64,000 nt of DNA, taken from positions 23,897 through 87,896 of the forward strand of contig NZ_QREV01000017.1 in NCBI RefSeq assembly GCF_003363715.1, given 5' to 3'. The notes under the pieces were generated by a model. It saw only the letters and a list, made by a program, of their open reading frames with translations, was not told the DNA's origin and did not search any database. The number at the start of each line of letters is the position of its first letter. Position 1 is the stretch's first letter. Positions 52,318-60,244 of the stretch are shown here, piece by piece. Both the position numbers and the translations under genes were made by a program. Source of the DNA: Parabacteroides acidifaciens. GTDB taxonomy: Bacteria; Bacteroidota; Bacteroidia; Bacteroidales; Tannerellaceae.

Positions 52318-53007
52318 ATGGAAGTTAAGAAATCACCAAAAGCGGACCTGGAAAAAGGTAAGACGTTAGGTGTCCTGATGGGCATGATCGTCGGACTTGC
52401 AGTACTGTTCGTTGGCTTCGAATGGAGCGACCGCGAGGTCACAATCGTCCAGAGTGGGGGCGTTGCTGATATCATCGCGGAAGAAGAAGTGGAAATCACG
52501 AGACCGGAGGATACTCCTCCCCCTCCTCCGCCACCCCCAGCACCTGCTATTGCAGAGGAATTGAACGTTGTAGAAGATGACGTTAAGTTGGATGATGTAG
52601 ACATCATTTCTTCTGAAGACGACGCTTCTTCAGCACAGGTTGAAGCCTATACGCCTCCTGCAGTAGTAGAGGAAGAAGAAGAATCTTCACAGCAGATCTT
52701 TACGGTCGTAGAAACAATGCCTGAATTCCCGGGCGGCCAGATGGCTTTGTTACAGTACCTGTCAAAATCAATCAAATATCCGGTTATTGCACAGGAAAAC
52801 GGAATCCAGGGTCGTGTATCCTGCTCGTTCGTGGTTAACAAAGACGGTTCCATCGTAGACGCTGAAGTTATTCGTGGTGTTGACCCATCGTTGGACAAAG
52901 AAGCTCTCCGTGTGATCAACAGCATGCCGAAGTGGTCACCTGGTAAGCAGAGAGGTAAACCCGTACGTGTTAAATATACAGTGCCTGTTACATTCAGACT
53001 GCAATAA
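52318..53007 (+). CDS. TonB-family energy transducer
   Basis: 229 residues. One transmembrane helix (about 17-36, LGVLMGMIVGLAVLFVGFEW), a Pro-rich acidic periplasmic linker (about 60-120, with PPPPPPPPAPA and many Glu), and a C-terminal TonB domain (about 140-229) containing MPEFPGGQMALLQYLSKSIK, GRVSCSFVVNKDGSI, VDAEVIRGVDPSLDKEALR and MPKWSPGKQRG. It carries energy from the inner membrane to SusC-type receptors together with ExbB and ExbD; those are encoded at 55153-57459. It lies in its own transcription unit with a terminator after it. Confidence 0.95.
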   Translation: MEVKKSPKADLEKGKTLGVLMGMIVGLAVLFVGFEWSDREVTIVQSGGVADIIAEEEVEITRPEDTPPPPPPPPAPAIAEELNVVEDDVKLDDVDIISSEDDASSAQVEAYTPPAVVEEEEESSQQIFTVVETMPEFPGGQMALLQYLSKSIKYPVIAQENGIQGRVSCSFVVNKDGSIVDAEVIRGVDPSLDKEALRVINSMPKWSPGKQRGKPVRVKYTVPVTFRLQ

Positions 53008-53025
53008 TAACATGTAAATAGTATA

Positions 53026-53056
53026 AAAGGCTGCGATTGAAAGCAGCCTTTTTTAT
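53026..53056 (+). terminator. Terminator after the tonB-type gene
   Basis: AAAAGGCTGC and GCAGCCTTTTTT form a stem with loop GATTGAAA, followed by a T-run, 20 bp after the stop. Confidence 0.88.
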
Positions 53057-53071
53057 TTAAACAAATGATTT

Positions 53072-54046
53072 ATGTACGCTTTTAATGAGATCTTACAAAA
53101 GATAGAGCAGGAAATCGCCCAGCTTCAATTCCCCCATCCTCCCAAAAGCTTATACGACCCGATCGAATACATCCTTTCATTGGGAGGGAAAAGAATCCGT
53201 CCGGCATTGGTATTGATGGCTTGTAACCTGTATAAAGAAGATGTAGAGGATGCGGTCAAACCCGCACTCGGACTCGAAGTATTCCACAACTTCACGCTTC
53301 TGCATGACGACCTGATGGACGAAGCCGACATGCGAAGAAACAAACCGACCGTACACAAAGTATGGAATGCAAACACGGCTATCCTCTCCGGTGATGCCAT
53401 GCTGATCGCAGCCTACCAACTGATCGGTGAAACGAAATCCGAATCATTAAAAGAAATACTGAACCTGTTTACCGTTACCGCACTTGAAATCTGCGGCGGA
53501 CAACAGTACGACATGGAGTTCGAATCGAGAACAGACGTGACGGAAGAAGAATATATTGAAATGATCCGGCTGAAGACGGCTGTACTGATCGCCTGCGCCT
53601 TGAAAATGGGAGCGATTGCAGGAAATGCTTCGAAAGCTGAAGCAGAGGCATTGTATCAATACGGTATCAACATCGGGCTGGCATTCCAACTGCAAGACGA
53701 CCTGCTGGACGTATATGGAGACACAGCCACTTTCGGCAAAAACATCGGCGGGGACATCTTGTGTAACAAAAAGACATTTATGCTGATCAACGCGCTTCGC
53801 CGTGCTTCGGACGCACAAAAAGCAGAGTTGGAAAACTGGATCAGTAAAAAGACATTCGATCCGGCAGAGAAGATCGCGGCTGTAACAGATATTTACAGCC
53901 AATTGCATCTGAAGGAGTTATCCGAAGACAAAATACACATTTATTACGAACAGGCAATGAAATGCCTGGCATCGCTAAGTGTTGCTCCCGAAAGATTGAA
54001 CATATTAAAAGAAGTCAGTGCCCGTTTAATGAACCGCCAGTCTTGA
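53072..54046 (+). CDS. Polyprenyl (octaprenyl-type) diphosphate synthase
   Basis: 324 residues, all-alpha isoprenyl synthase. The first Asp-rich motif is LLHDDLMDEADMRRNKPTVH (about 75-95) with KxG-R-like LSLGGKRIRPALVLMACNL before it; the second is FQLQDDLLDVYGD (about 205). It condenses IPP units onto an allylic primer to build the side chain of menaquinone or a lipid carrier. Which chain length it makes cannot be told, so no symbol is given. It is followed 1 bp later by tatD. Confidence 0.93.
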   Translation: MYAFNEILQKIEQEIAQLQFPHPPKSLYDPIEYILSLGGKRIRPALVLMACNLYKEDVEDAVKPALGLEVFHNFTLLHDDLMDEADMRRNKPTVHKVWNANTAILSGDAMLIAAYQLIGETKSESLKEILNLFTVTALEICGGQQYDMEFESRTDVTEEEYIEMIRLKTAVLIACALKMGAIAGNASKAEAEALYQYGINIGLAFQLQDDLLDVYGDTATFGKNIGGDILCNKKTFMLINALRRASDAQKAELENWISKKTFDPAEKIAAVTDIYSQLHLKELSEDKIHIYYEQAMKCLASLSVAPERLNILKEVSARLMNRQS

Positions 54047-54047
54047 T

Positions 54048-54833
54048 ATGAAGCTGATCGACACACATAATCATCTATATCTGGAAGAGTTCGACCCGCA
54101 ACAGGATGAACTGGTCGCCATCGCAAAAGAGTCCGGCATCGACGCCTTGCTCCTTCCCAATGTAGACACGACTACGATCGGACGGATGCACGACCTCTGC
54201 GACCGCTATCCGGATTTTGCCTATCCGATGATGGGGCTGCATCCGACAAGTGTGGACGAGCACTATGCCGAAAACCTGAAGACAACGGAGTCCTGGCTAA
54301 ATAAACGCCCGTACTGCGGAATAGGCGAAATCGGCATCGACCTATATTGGGATAAAACCTATCTGAAGCAGCAAAAAGAAGTATTCGAGGAACAACTCCG
54401 ATGGAGTATCGACCTCGGGTTGCCGGTCGCCATCCACACCCGTGATGCGTTTCCGGAAGTTTTCGACTCCTTATATAAGGTAGGGTGTGAAAAAATGACC
54501 GGAGTATTCCATAGTTTTACAGGAAATGAGGACGAGCTTGAAGAAATAAAAAAATTAACAAACTTCAAAATCGGAATCAATGGCGTAATAACTTTCAAAA
54601 ACTCACGATTATCGGAAATTATCCGGCAGACAGACATCCATAAAATAGTTTTGGAAACAGACGCTCCCTATCTCGCACCTGTCCCTTACCGGGGAAAAAG
54701 GAACGAGCCGGTCTATATTTGGAAAACAGCTGAAAGAGTCGCTCAAACCTATGGACTAACACTCGAAGAGACGGTTGAAACGGCAAGAAAAAACGCGTTG
54801 AATTTGTTTAAAATCGAGAATAAACCGAGATAG
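54048..54833 (+). CDS. TatD-family metal-dependent deoxyribonuclease
   Basis: 261 residues, normal length. Metal-binding motifs in order: IDTHNHLYLEEFD (residues 3-15), GEIGIDLYWD (about 90), PVAIHTRDAFPEVF (about 127), GVFHSFTG (about 153) and LETDAPYLAPVPYRGKRNEP (about 203). TatD proteins act as 3'-5' DNA exonucleases or AP endonucleases in the cytoplasm. Its start overlaps the ATG/TGA junction of the polyprenyl synthase, so the two genes are translated together. Confidence 0.94.
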   Translation: MKLIDTHNHLYLEEFDPQQDELVAIAKESGIDALLLPNVDTTTIGRMHDLCDRYPDFAYPMMGLHPTSVDEHYAENLKTTESWLNKRPYCGIGEIGIDLYWDKTYLKQQKEVFEEQLRWSIDLGLPVAIHTRDAFPEVFDSLYKVGCEKMTGVFHSFTGNEDELEEIKKLTNFKIGINGVITFKNSRLSEIIRQTDIHKIVLETDAPYLAPVPYRGKRNEPVYIWKTAERVAQTYGLTLEETVETARKNALNLFKIENKPR

Positions 54834-54982
54834 TGAGATATTTTCGTCCGTATTCTAAATTTATCCGCCAGATATTATGAATATATCAGGCAAAAACTAT
54901 AGATTTGTGCACTGAAACGTTTGGATATGCGATTTTTTTCGTATTTTGCACCCGTTTTAGAAAAAAGCGGTAGCTCGCTTTT

Positions 54983-55070
54983 GGAGAGATGCTCGAGTGG
55001 TTGAAGAGGCACGCCTGGAAAGCGTGTAAACCTCTAAAGGGTTTCGCGGGTTCGAATCCCGCTCTCTCCG
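54983..55070 (+). tRNA. tRNA-Ser (anticodon GGA)
   Basis: 88 nt. Acceptor stem GGAGAGA pairs with TCTCTCC, discriminator G. The anticodon stem-loop CACGC-CTGGAAA-GCGTG carries GGA, and a long variable arm typical of tRNA-Ser (TAAACCTCTAAAGGGTTT) is present. The T-arm has GCGGGTTCGAATCCCGC. CCA is not encoded. Confidence 0.97.
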
Positions 55071-55152
55071 CTTTAAGGAACCATGATGATTATTAATAAC
55101 AAAAAAATAAAAACAAATAAGAGAATTATTAATCTTAAAAATTAAACACACA

Positions 55153-55890
55153 ATGAAAAAGTATTTTGCAAAAACATTCATGAGTTTATGTGCTCTTGGA
55201 ATCACTTCCGTAGCATTCGCGCAAGAAGCAACCGAAGCCGCTATTGAAGGTGGTATGTACCAAGCTTTAAAGACTAAGTTTATCGAAGGTGGTGCCAACT
55301 TTATGAGTTTGGTTGCCATTGCATTGATTTTCGGTTTGGCTTTCTGCTTGGAAAGAATCATCTACCTGAACTTGGCTGAAACTAATTCAAGCAAATTGCT
55401 GAAAGGTATTGAAGACGCATTGGATAAAGGAGATGTAGAAGGAGCTAAAGCTATTGCTCGTGATACAAGAGGTCCTATCGCTTCTATCGCATACCAAGGT
55501 TTGATGAGAATTGATCAGGGTATTGACGTTGTTGAAAAATCTATCGTTTCTTACGGTGGTGTTCAGGGCGGTCTTTTGGAAAAGAACATGTCTTGGATCA
55601 CATTGTTTATCGCTATGGCTCCGTCATTAGGATTCTTGGGTACTGTAGTCGGTATGATCATGGCGTTCGATAAAATCGAACAGGTTGGTGATATCAGCCC
55701 GACGGTTGTTGCCGGTGGTATGAAAGTGGCTTTGATCACAACAGTAGGTGGTTTGATCGTAGCTTTGATCCTTCAGGTATTCTATAACTATTTGTTGAGC
55801 AAATTGGAAGCTATCCTGAACCAGATGGAAGATGCTTCTATCACTTTGCTGGACTTAGTTATCAAATACAACCTTAAATTCAAAAAATAA
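55153..55890 (+). CDS. exbB: ExbB/TolQ-family proton channel protein
   Basis: 245 residues. An N-terminal hydrophobic signal-like segment (about 5-24, ending AFAQE) is followed by three transmembrane segments: one near 52-72 (SLVAIALIFGLAFCLERIIYL) and two in the conserved TolQ domain (about 140-215, with WITLFIAMAPSLGFLGTVVG and AGGMKVALITTVGGLIVALI). The GLLGTV-type motif is GFLGTVVG. It forms the pentameric stator that uses proton motive force to drive TonB. Three genes follow in the same direction with short gaps. Confidence 0.93.
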   Translation: MKKYFAKTFMSLCALGITSVAFAQEATEAAIEGGMYQALKTKFIEGGANFMSLVAIALIFGLAFCLERIIYLNLAETNSSKLLKGIEDALDKGDVEGAKAIARDTRGPIASIAYQGLMRIDQGIDVVEKSIVSYGGVQGGLLEKNMSWITLFIAMAPSLGFLGTVVGMIMAFDKIEQVGDISPTVVAGGMKVALITTVGGLIVALILQVFYNYLLSKLEAILNQMEDASITLLDLVIKYNLKFKK

Positions 55891-55899
55891 TAGACAACT

Positions 55900-56370
55900 A
55901 TGGCAGTTACTAAAATAAGAAAAATGTCCAGCTGGACACTGCTGATCGTGTCATTGATCAGCCTTGTCGTACTGGGTATGTTCTTCGGGGGAGGCGTAGT
56001 CAACCCGGGCGAAGAAATGATAGAATATGTACATACAGGTCTGTTGTTAAACTGGACTTCTGCATTATTCTTTATCACGATCATTAGTATGGTGTTATTT
56101 GCTATCTGGCAGTTTATCACCTTACTGAAAGTAAATCCTAAATCAGCAGTTACCTCATTAGTTGTAGTAGTTGCATTCGCAGCAATGATGTTCATTACTT
56201 ATTCCATAGGTGATGCTACTCCGTTGAATGGATTGAATGCAGACTCACAAGAATTCAACACAGCCGGTTGGTTGAAAATCACAGATATGTGGATTATGTC
56301 TACAGTTGTTCTGTTGGTTTTGATCATAGCCTGTGTAGTTTGGGGCTCTGTTAAAAGAATGATTAAATAA
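55900..56370 (+). CDS. Membrane protein of unknown function in the Exb operon
   Basis: 156 residues with four predicted transmembrane segments: about 10-32 (TLLIVSLISLVVLGMFFGGG), 51-75 (WTSALFFITIISMVLFAIWQF), 83-104 (VTSLVVVVAFAAMMFITY) and 126-150 (WIMSTVVLLVLIIACVVWGS). It lies between exbB (9 bp gap) and the first exbD (34 bp gap), so it probably belongs to the same energy-coupling complex. Similar genes stand at this place in other Bacteroidales, but I know no proven function. Confidence 0.82.
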   Translation: MAVTKIRKMSSWTLLIVSLISLVVLGMFFGGGVVNPGEEMIEYVHTGLLLNWTSALFFITIISMVLFAIWQFITLLKVNPKSAVTSLVVVVAFAAMMFITYSIGDATPLNGLNADSQEFNTAGWLKITDMWIMSTVVLLVLIIACVVWGSVKRMIK

Positions 56371-56404
56371 TAGTAATAACGAAATTTGATTAAACAAGAA
56401 AGAA

Positions 56405-56992
56405 ATGGGTAAGAAAAGAAAGACACCGGGTATCAATGGTTCTTCTTCAGCCGATATTGCTTTCATGTTGCTGATCTTCTTCCTTATTACTACATCCATG
56501 GATACAGATAAAGGTTTGGCAAGACGTTTGCCGCCTCCTGTACCTAAAGATCAAAAGAAGAATGATGTTGATGTAAACAAGAGAAACTTGCTGGTCGTGC
56601 TGATCAACAGTAACAACCAGATTCTCTGCGGCGATCAATTCGTCGACATCAAGCAATTGAAAGACAAGGTTAAGGATTTCATTGATAATCCGTTTAACGA
56701 TGCTAATAAGCCCGAAAAAACAGAAGAGGATGTTCCTTTCTTCGGAAAAGTGATGACCGCTAAAAAACACGTTATTTCTTTGCAGAATGACCGTGGTACT
56801 GAATATCAGGCATATATTAGTGTTCAGAATGAACTGGCTAAAGCATACAATGAACTGCGTGATGATATTTCCAGAAAGAAATTCGGAAAAGCATTTGCAG
56901 ATCTGGAAGAAGAACAACAAAAGGCTGTGCAGCAGATTTATCCGCAAAAGATATCTGAAGCAGAACCCAAAAATTATGGAGATAAAAAGTAA
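56405..56992 (+). CDS. exbD: ExbD/TolR-family protein, first copy
   Basis: 195 residues. A short cytoplasmic N-terminus (MGKKRKTPGINGSSSADIAF) leads to one transmembrane helix (about 18-35) with the protonated Asp in SADIAFMLLIFFLI, then a periplasmic domain that is longer than usual (ExbD is about 140 residues) and contains a Lys/Glu-rich insertion after about 95. Its stop overlaps the start of the second exbD by one base (TAATG). Confidence 0.9.
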   Translation: MGKKRKTPGINGSSSADIAFMLLIFFLITTSMDTDKGLARRLPPPVPKDQKKNDVDVNKRNLLVVLINSNNQILCGDQFVDIKQLKDKVKDFIDNPFNDANKPEKTEEDVPFFGKVMTAKKHVISLQNDRGTEYQAYISVQNELAKAYNELRDDISRKKFGKAFADLEEEQQKAVQQIYPQKISEAEPKNYGDKK

Positions 56993-57459
56993 TGGGAAAG
57001 TTTAGTAAAGCGGGCGGACGTGAAATGCCCGAATTGAATACGTCATCATTACCTGACTTGGTGTTCGCTTTCTTGTTCTTCATCATGATGGTAACATCTA
57101 TGCGTGAAGTAACATTGATGGTACAATTCCGAGCTCCACAGGCTACTGAACTTCAGAAGCTGGAAAAGAAATCGTTGGTTACGTTCATCTATGTAGGAAA
57201 GCCGACAGCGGAATATCAGGCTAAGATGGGTTCTGAAGCTCGTCTGCAGTTGAACGACAAGTTCGCTGAAGTAGCAGAAATTCAGGATTACATCGCACAG
57301 GAAAAATCCAGTATGAAAGAAGATGACCAGCCGTTTATGACTGTATCTATCAAGGCCGATCAAGAAACCAAGATGGGTCTGATCACAGACGTTAAGCAAG
57401 CGCTTCGTGAAGCATACGCATTGAAGATTAGTTATTCTGCCCGTCAGGCAGCAGACTGA
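56992..57459 (+). CDS. exbD: ExbD/TolR-family protein, second copy
   Basis: 155 residues, close to the usual ExbD length. N-terminus MGKFSKAGGREMPELNTSSL, transmembrane helix at about 22-40 with the key Asp in LPDLVFAFLFFIMMV, and a periplasmic fold ending VKQALREAYALKISY. Two different ExbD proteins beside one ExbB fit a hetero-dimer in the stator pore. Translationally coupled to the first exbD by TAATG. Confidence 0.92.
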   Translation: MGKFSKAGGREMPELNTSSLPDLVFAFLFFIMMVTSMREVTLMVQFRAPQATELQKLEKKSLVTFIYVGKPTAEYQAKMGSEARLQLNDKFAEVAEIQDYIAQEKSSMKEDDQPFMTVSIKADQETKMGLITDVKQALREAYALKISYSARQAAD

Positions 57460-57476
57460 TCCGAGGATATACTTAC

Positions 57477-57510
57477 AAAAAAGGCGAGGTGAAAACCCCG
57501 CCTTTTTTTA
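57477..57510 (+). terminator. Terminator after the exbBD operon
   Basis: AAAAAAGGCGAGG and CCCCGCCTTTTTTT form a stem, 18 bp after the stop codon; the A-run also suits termination of the convergent GNAT gene. Confidence 0.9.
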
Positions 57511-57527
57511 TTGTTTTTCTATCCGGA

Positions 57528-58082
57528 TCATAAACCTTTAACGCCATAAACATACTTATGCAGACAATTCTTTACCTGCTCGAAAGAATGTTCCAGATCA
57601 ATATTTCCATACGTCATAAGCCGCATTTCCAGCCATTCCCCGCCATCCCTGTAAGGCGGTTGATGATAGACATGATGATCTAACGTATAGCCTAAGCGCT
57701 CATAAAAGCCGATTCTGCGCCGACTCATCTCGTCGGCAGGCATCTCTACTTCCAATACGACCGGAGTTCCGCAAAAGGCAAGGAATTGCTTCATGGCCTC
57801 CGCCCCTATCCCACCGTTACGGGCTGACGGATCGATGGCAAAATGCTCCGCATACGTGTAACCATCGAAAAGCCAACCGGTGATGAAGCCGGCATACCGG
57901 CCATCTCTCGACAAGGCATATACAACAAACCGAGGTTCGTCTTTTACCAAACCACGCACAAGCGAGAAGTCACGGCGTTCCTCTTCCGGAAAAGATTCCG
58001 TATATGTTTTCTCTATCAAATCCAATACCGGATCGGTAAAATCCTTAACCGGCTTACATATTACTGTTGATTTTAAATCCAT
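57528..58082 (-). CDS. GNAT-family N-acetyltransferase
   Basis: 184 residues. Acetyl-CoA motif ARNGGIGAEAMKQFLAF (about 88-104), preceded by YAEHFAIDPS and followed by LEVEMPADEMSRRRIGFYER and LGYTLDHHVYHQPPYRDG. The layout and the final H-x-PPYRDG motif match the GNAT at 16594-17121. Substrate unknown. Confidence 0.87.
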   Translation of the reverse strand: MDLKSTVICKPVKDFTDPVLDLIEKTYTESFPEEERRDFSLVRGLVKDEPRFVVYALSRDGRYAGFITGWLFDGYTYAEHFAIDPSARNGGIGAEAMKQFLAFCGTPVVLEVEMPADEMSRRRIGFYERLGYTLDHHVYHQPPYRDGGEWLEMRLMTYGNIDLEHSFEQVKNCLHKYVYGVKGL

Positions 58083-58173
58083 AAGACCATAAAATTGATG
58101 ATTACTATTACAAAAGAGACTTACAAAATAAAATATTATACTAAAAAATATGGATTAATCATTAGAGATTAAT

Positions 58174-58181
58174 TATATTTG
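58174..58181 (+). promoter_or_regulatory. -7 box of the Lrp/AsnC gene
   Basis: TATATTTG matches TAnnTTTG, about 51 bp before the ATG at 58232. Confidence 0.6.
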
Positions 58182-58231
58182 TATTAAGATTGTAAGAACA
58201 GATAATACAGATATACAAATATAGATAAATT

Positions 58232-58702
58232 ATGGCACACCATCAACTGGATGAACTTGACGAGAAGATATTAAAATTAATCATAGGCAATGCCCGTATG
58301 CCTTTCCTTGAAGTGGCAAGGGAGTGTAATGTATCGGGAGCTGCTATACACCAACGCATTCAGAAACTGACAAATCTGGGTGTTATCAAAGGCTCCGAAT
58401 TCATTGTCGACAATACGAAAGTCGGCTATGAAACATGTGCGTATATGGGCTTATTCCTCAAATCACCCGGACAGTTTCCCGCCGTAACGGAAGCTCTAAA
58501 GGAGATTCCCGAAGTAGTAGAATGCCATTATACCACAGGACAGTATGACCTGTTTATTAAGATATATGCCAAAAACAACCAGCACTTACTAAGTATCATC
58601 CATAATAAACTGCAGCCGTTGGGACTTGCCCGGACCGAATCGCTCATCTCCTTTAAGGAAGCATTCAAACGGCAGATTCCAATCGACCTGGATGATGAAT
58701 AA
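58232..58702 (+). CDS. Lrp/AsnC-family transcriptional regulator
   Basis: 156 residues. An N-terminal helix-turn-helix (about 5-55: LDELDEKILKLIIGNARMPF, VARECNVSGAAIHQRIQKL) is joined to a RAM ligand-binding domain (about 68-150, with CAYMGLFLKSPGQFPAVTE and HYTTGQYDLFIKIYAKN). It binds DNA as an octamer or dimer and responds to an amino acid. The convergent neighbour is asnS, but sharing a terminator is not evidence of regulation. Confidence 0.94.
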   Translation: MAHHQLDELDEKILKLIIGNARMPFLEVARECNVSGAAIHQRIQKLTNLGVIKGSEFIVDNTKVGYETCAYMGLFLKSPGQFPAVTEALKEIPEVVECHYTTGQYDLFIKIYAKNNQHLLSIIHNKLQPLGLARTESLISFKEAFKRQIPIDLDDE

Positions 58703-58705
58703 ATA

Positions 58706-58752
58706 AAAAAAACTCCGCGCAGAACTTCTGGACTACGCGGAGTTTTTTATTT
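58706..58752. terminator. Bidirectional terminator between the Lrp-type gene and asnS
   Basis: AAAAAACTCCGCG and CGCGGAGTTTTTT form a strong stem around CAGAACTTCTGGACTA, with A- and T-runs on either side of two convergent genes. Confidence 0.9.
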
Positions 58753-58768
58753 ATTATGCGGATACAGA

Positions 58769-60175
58769 TTAGAAATCTGCATTCTTCGGTGTACGCGGGA
58801 AAGGAATCACATCGCGGATGTTTGTCATACCTGTAACAAACAACAGCAGGCGTTCGAAACCTAAACCGAAACCGGAATGAGGCACAGTACCAAAACGACG
58901 TGTATCGAGATACCACCACATATCCTTCATCGGAATACCCATTTCATTGATACGGTTCATCAACTTGTCATAATCAGCTTCACGTTCGGAACCACCGATG
59001 ATCTCACCGATTTTCGGGAACAATACATCCATCGCACGGACTGTCTTGCCGTCTTCATTCTGCTTCATATAGAAAGCCTTGATCTCTTTCGGATAATCAG
59101 TCAGGATAACCGGACGTTTGAAATGCTCTTCAACGAGATAGCGTTCATGCTCGGAAGCCAGATCGACACCCCAATATACCGGGAATTCAAACTGATGGCC
59201 CTTGGCAACCGCTTCTTCCAGAATCTTGATTCCTTCCGTATAAGCCAAGCGGACAAAGTCGTCTTTCAACACACCTTGCAGACGTTCGATCAGGCCCTTG
59301 TCGAACATATCGTTCAAGAACTTGATATCGTCCATACAGTTATCCAAAGCCCATTGTACGCAGTACTTGATGAACTCTTCAGCCAACTGCATATTGTCCA
59401 GGATATCGTTGAAAGCCACTTCCGGTTCGATCATCCAAAACTCGGCCAAGTGACGCGGCGTATTGGAGTTTTCAGCACGGAAAGTCGGGCCGAACGTATA
59501 AATCTGTCCTAAAGCCGTAGCAGCCAACTCGCCTTCCAACTGGCCGGAAACAGTCAGGCTTGCCTGTTTGCCGAAGAAGTCGTTATCATAAATGATAGAT
59601 CCGTTTTCATCCTTCTTCAGATCGTACAGGTTCATCGTCGTTACCTGGAACATCTGTCCTGCGCCCTCACAGTCGGAAGCTGTGATCAGCGGTGTGTGGA
59701 AATAGAAGAAACCTCTGTCATGGAAAAATTTATGAATGGCATAAGCCATGTTATGACGGATACGGAATACTGCCCCGAACGTATTCGTACGCGGACGGAG
59801 GTGAGCGATCTCACGCAGGAATTCCATCGAATGACCTTTCTTCTGCAAAGGATATGTATTCGGGTCCGCACTACCGTAAATTTCGATCTCGGTAGCCTGG
59901 ATCTCCACACTCTGGCCTTTCCCCTGCGACTGCACCAGCGTACCGTTTACGCTGATACTGGCACCTGTCGTAATCGGCTTCAGATATTCTTCGCCCAGCT
60001 TATCCACGTCTACAACGATCTGAACATTATTTATTGTAGAACCGTCGTTCAGGGCTATAAAACTAACCTGTTTACTACCACGCCGGGTACGCACCCAGCC
60101 TTTCACATTAACGGTCGTACCGAAAGCATCGCTTTTCAGCACATCTACAATCTTTGTTCTTTTAATTGCTTCCAT
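58769..60175 (-). CDS. asnS: Asparaginyl-tRNA synthetase
   Basis: 468 residues, normal length. An N-terminal OB-fold anticodon-binding domain (about 15-110: [20 protein letters not shown]) is followed by a class II core: motif 1 near 130-150, motif 2 [20 protein letters not shown] (about 232-251) and motif 3 [16 protein letters not shown] (about 432-447). The presence of AsnRS with an intact active site fits direct charging of tRNA-Asn. It lies 69 bp after the pseudouridine synthase gene on the same strand. Confidence 0.97.
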   Translation of the reverse strand: MEAIKRTKIVDVLKSDAFGTTVNVKGWVRTRRGSKQVSFIALNDGSTINNVQIVVDVDKLGEEYLKPITTGASISVNGTLVQSQGKGQSVEIQATEIEIYGSADPNTYPLQKKGHSMEFLREIAHLRPRTNTFGAVFRIRHNMAYAIHKFFHDRGFFYFHTPLITASDCEGAGQMFQVTTMNLYDLKKDENGSIIYDNDFFGKQASLTVSGQLEGELAATALGQIYTFGPTFRAENSNTPRHLAEFWMIEPEVAFNDILDNMQLAEEFIKYCVQWALDNCMDDIKFLNDMFDKGLIERLQGVLKDDFVRLAYTEGIKILEEAVAKGHQFEFPVYWGVDLASEHERYLVEEHFKRPVILTDYPKEIKAFYMKQNEDGKTVRAMDVLFPKIGEIIGGSEREADYDKLMNRINEMGIPMKDMWWYLDTRRFGTVPHSGFGLGFERLLLFVTGMTNIRDVIPFPRTPKNADF

Positions 60176-60208
60176 GTTTATATTTTTATTCTTAGGTAAT
60201 CAAAACAA

Positions 60209-60234
60209 GTTAGCCGGCTTTTCCAACCGGCTAA
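60209..60234. other. Hairpin between asnS and the pseudouridine synthase gene
   Basis: TTAGCCGG and CCGGCTAA form a perfect stem with a 9-nt loop. On the minus strand it is followed only by a weak T-rich stretch (CTTGTTTTG), so it may be a partial terminator. Confidence 0.55.
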
Positions 60235-60244
60235 ACTCTTATAT

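Noticed and set aside
55060..55152. Possible riboswitch or attenuator between tRNA-Ser and exbB
   Set aside because: The stretch is AT-rich without a stable hairpin or known motif.
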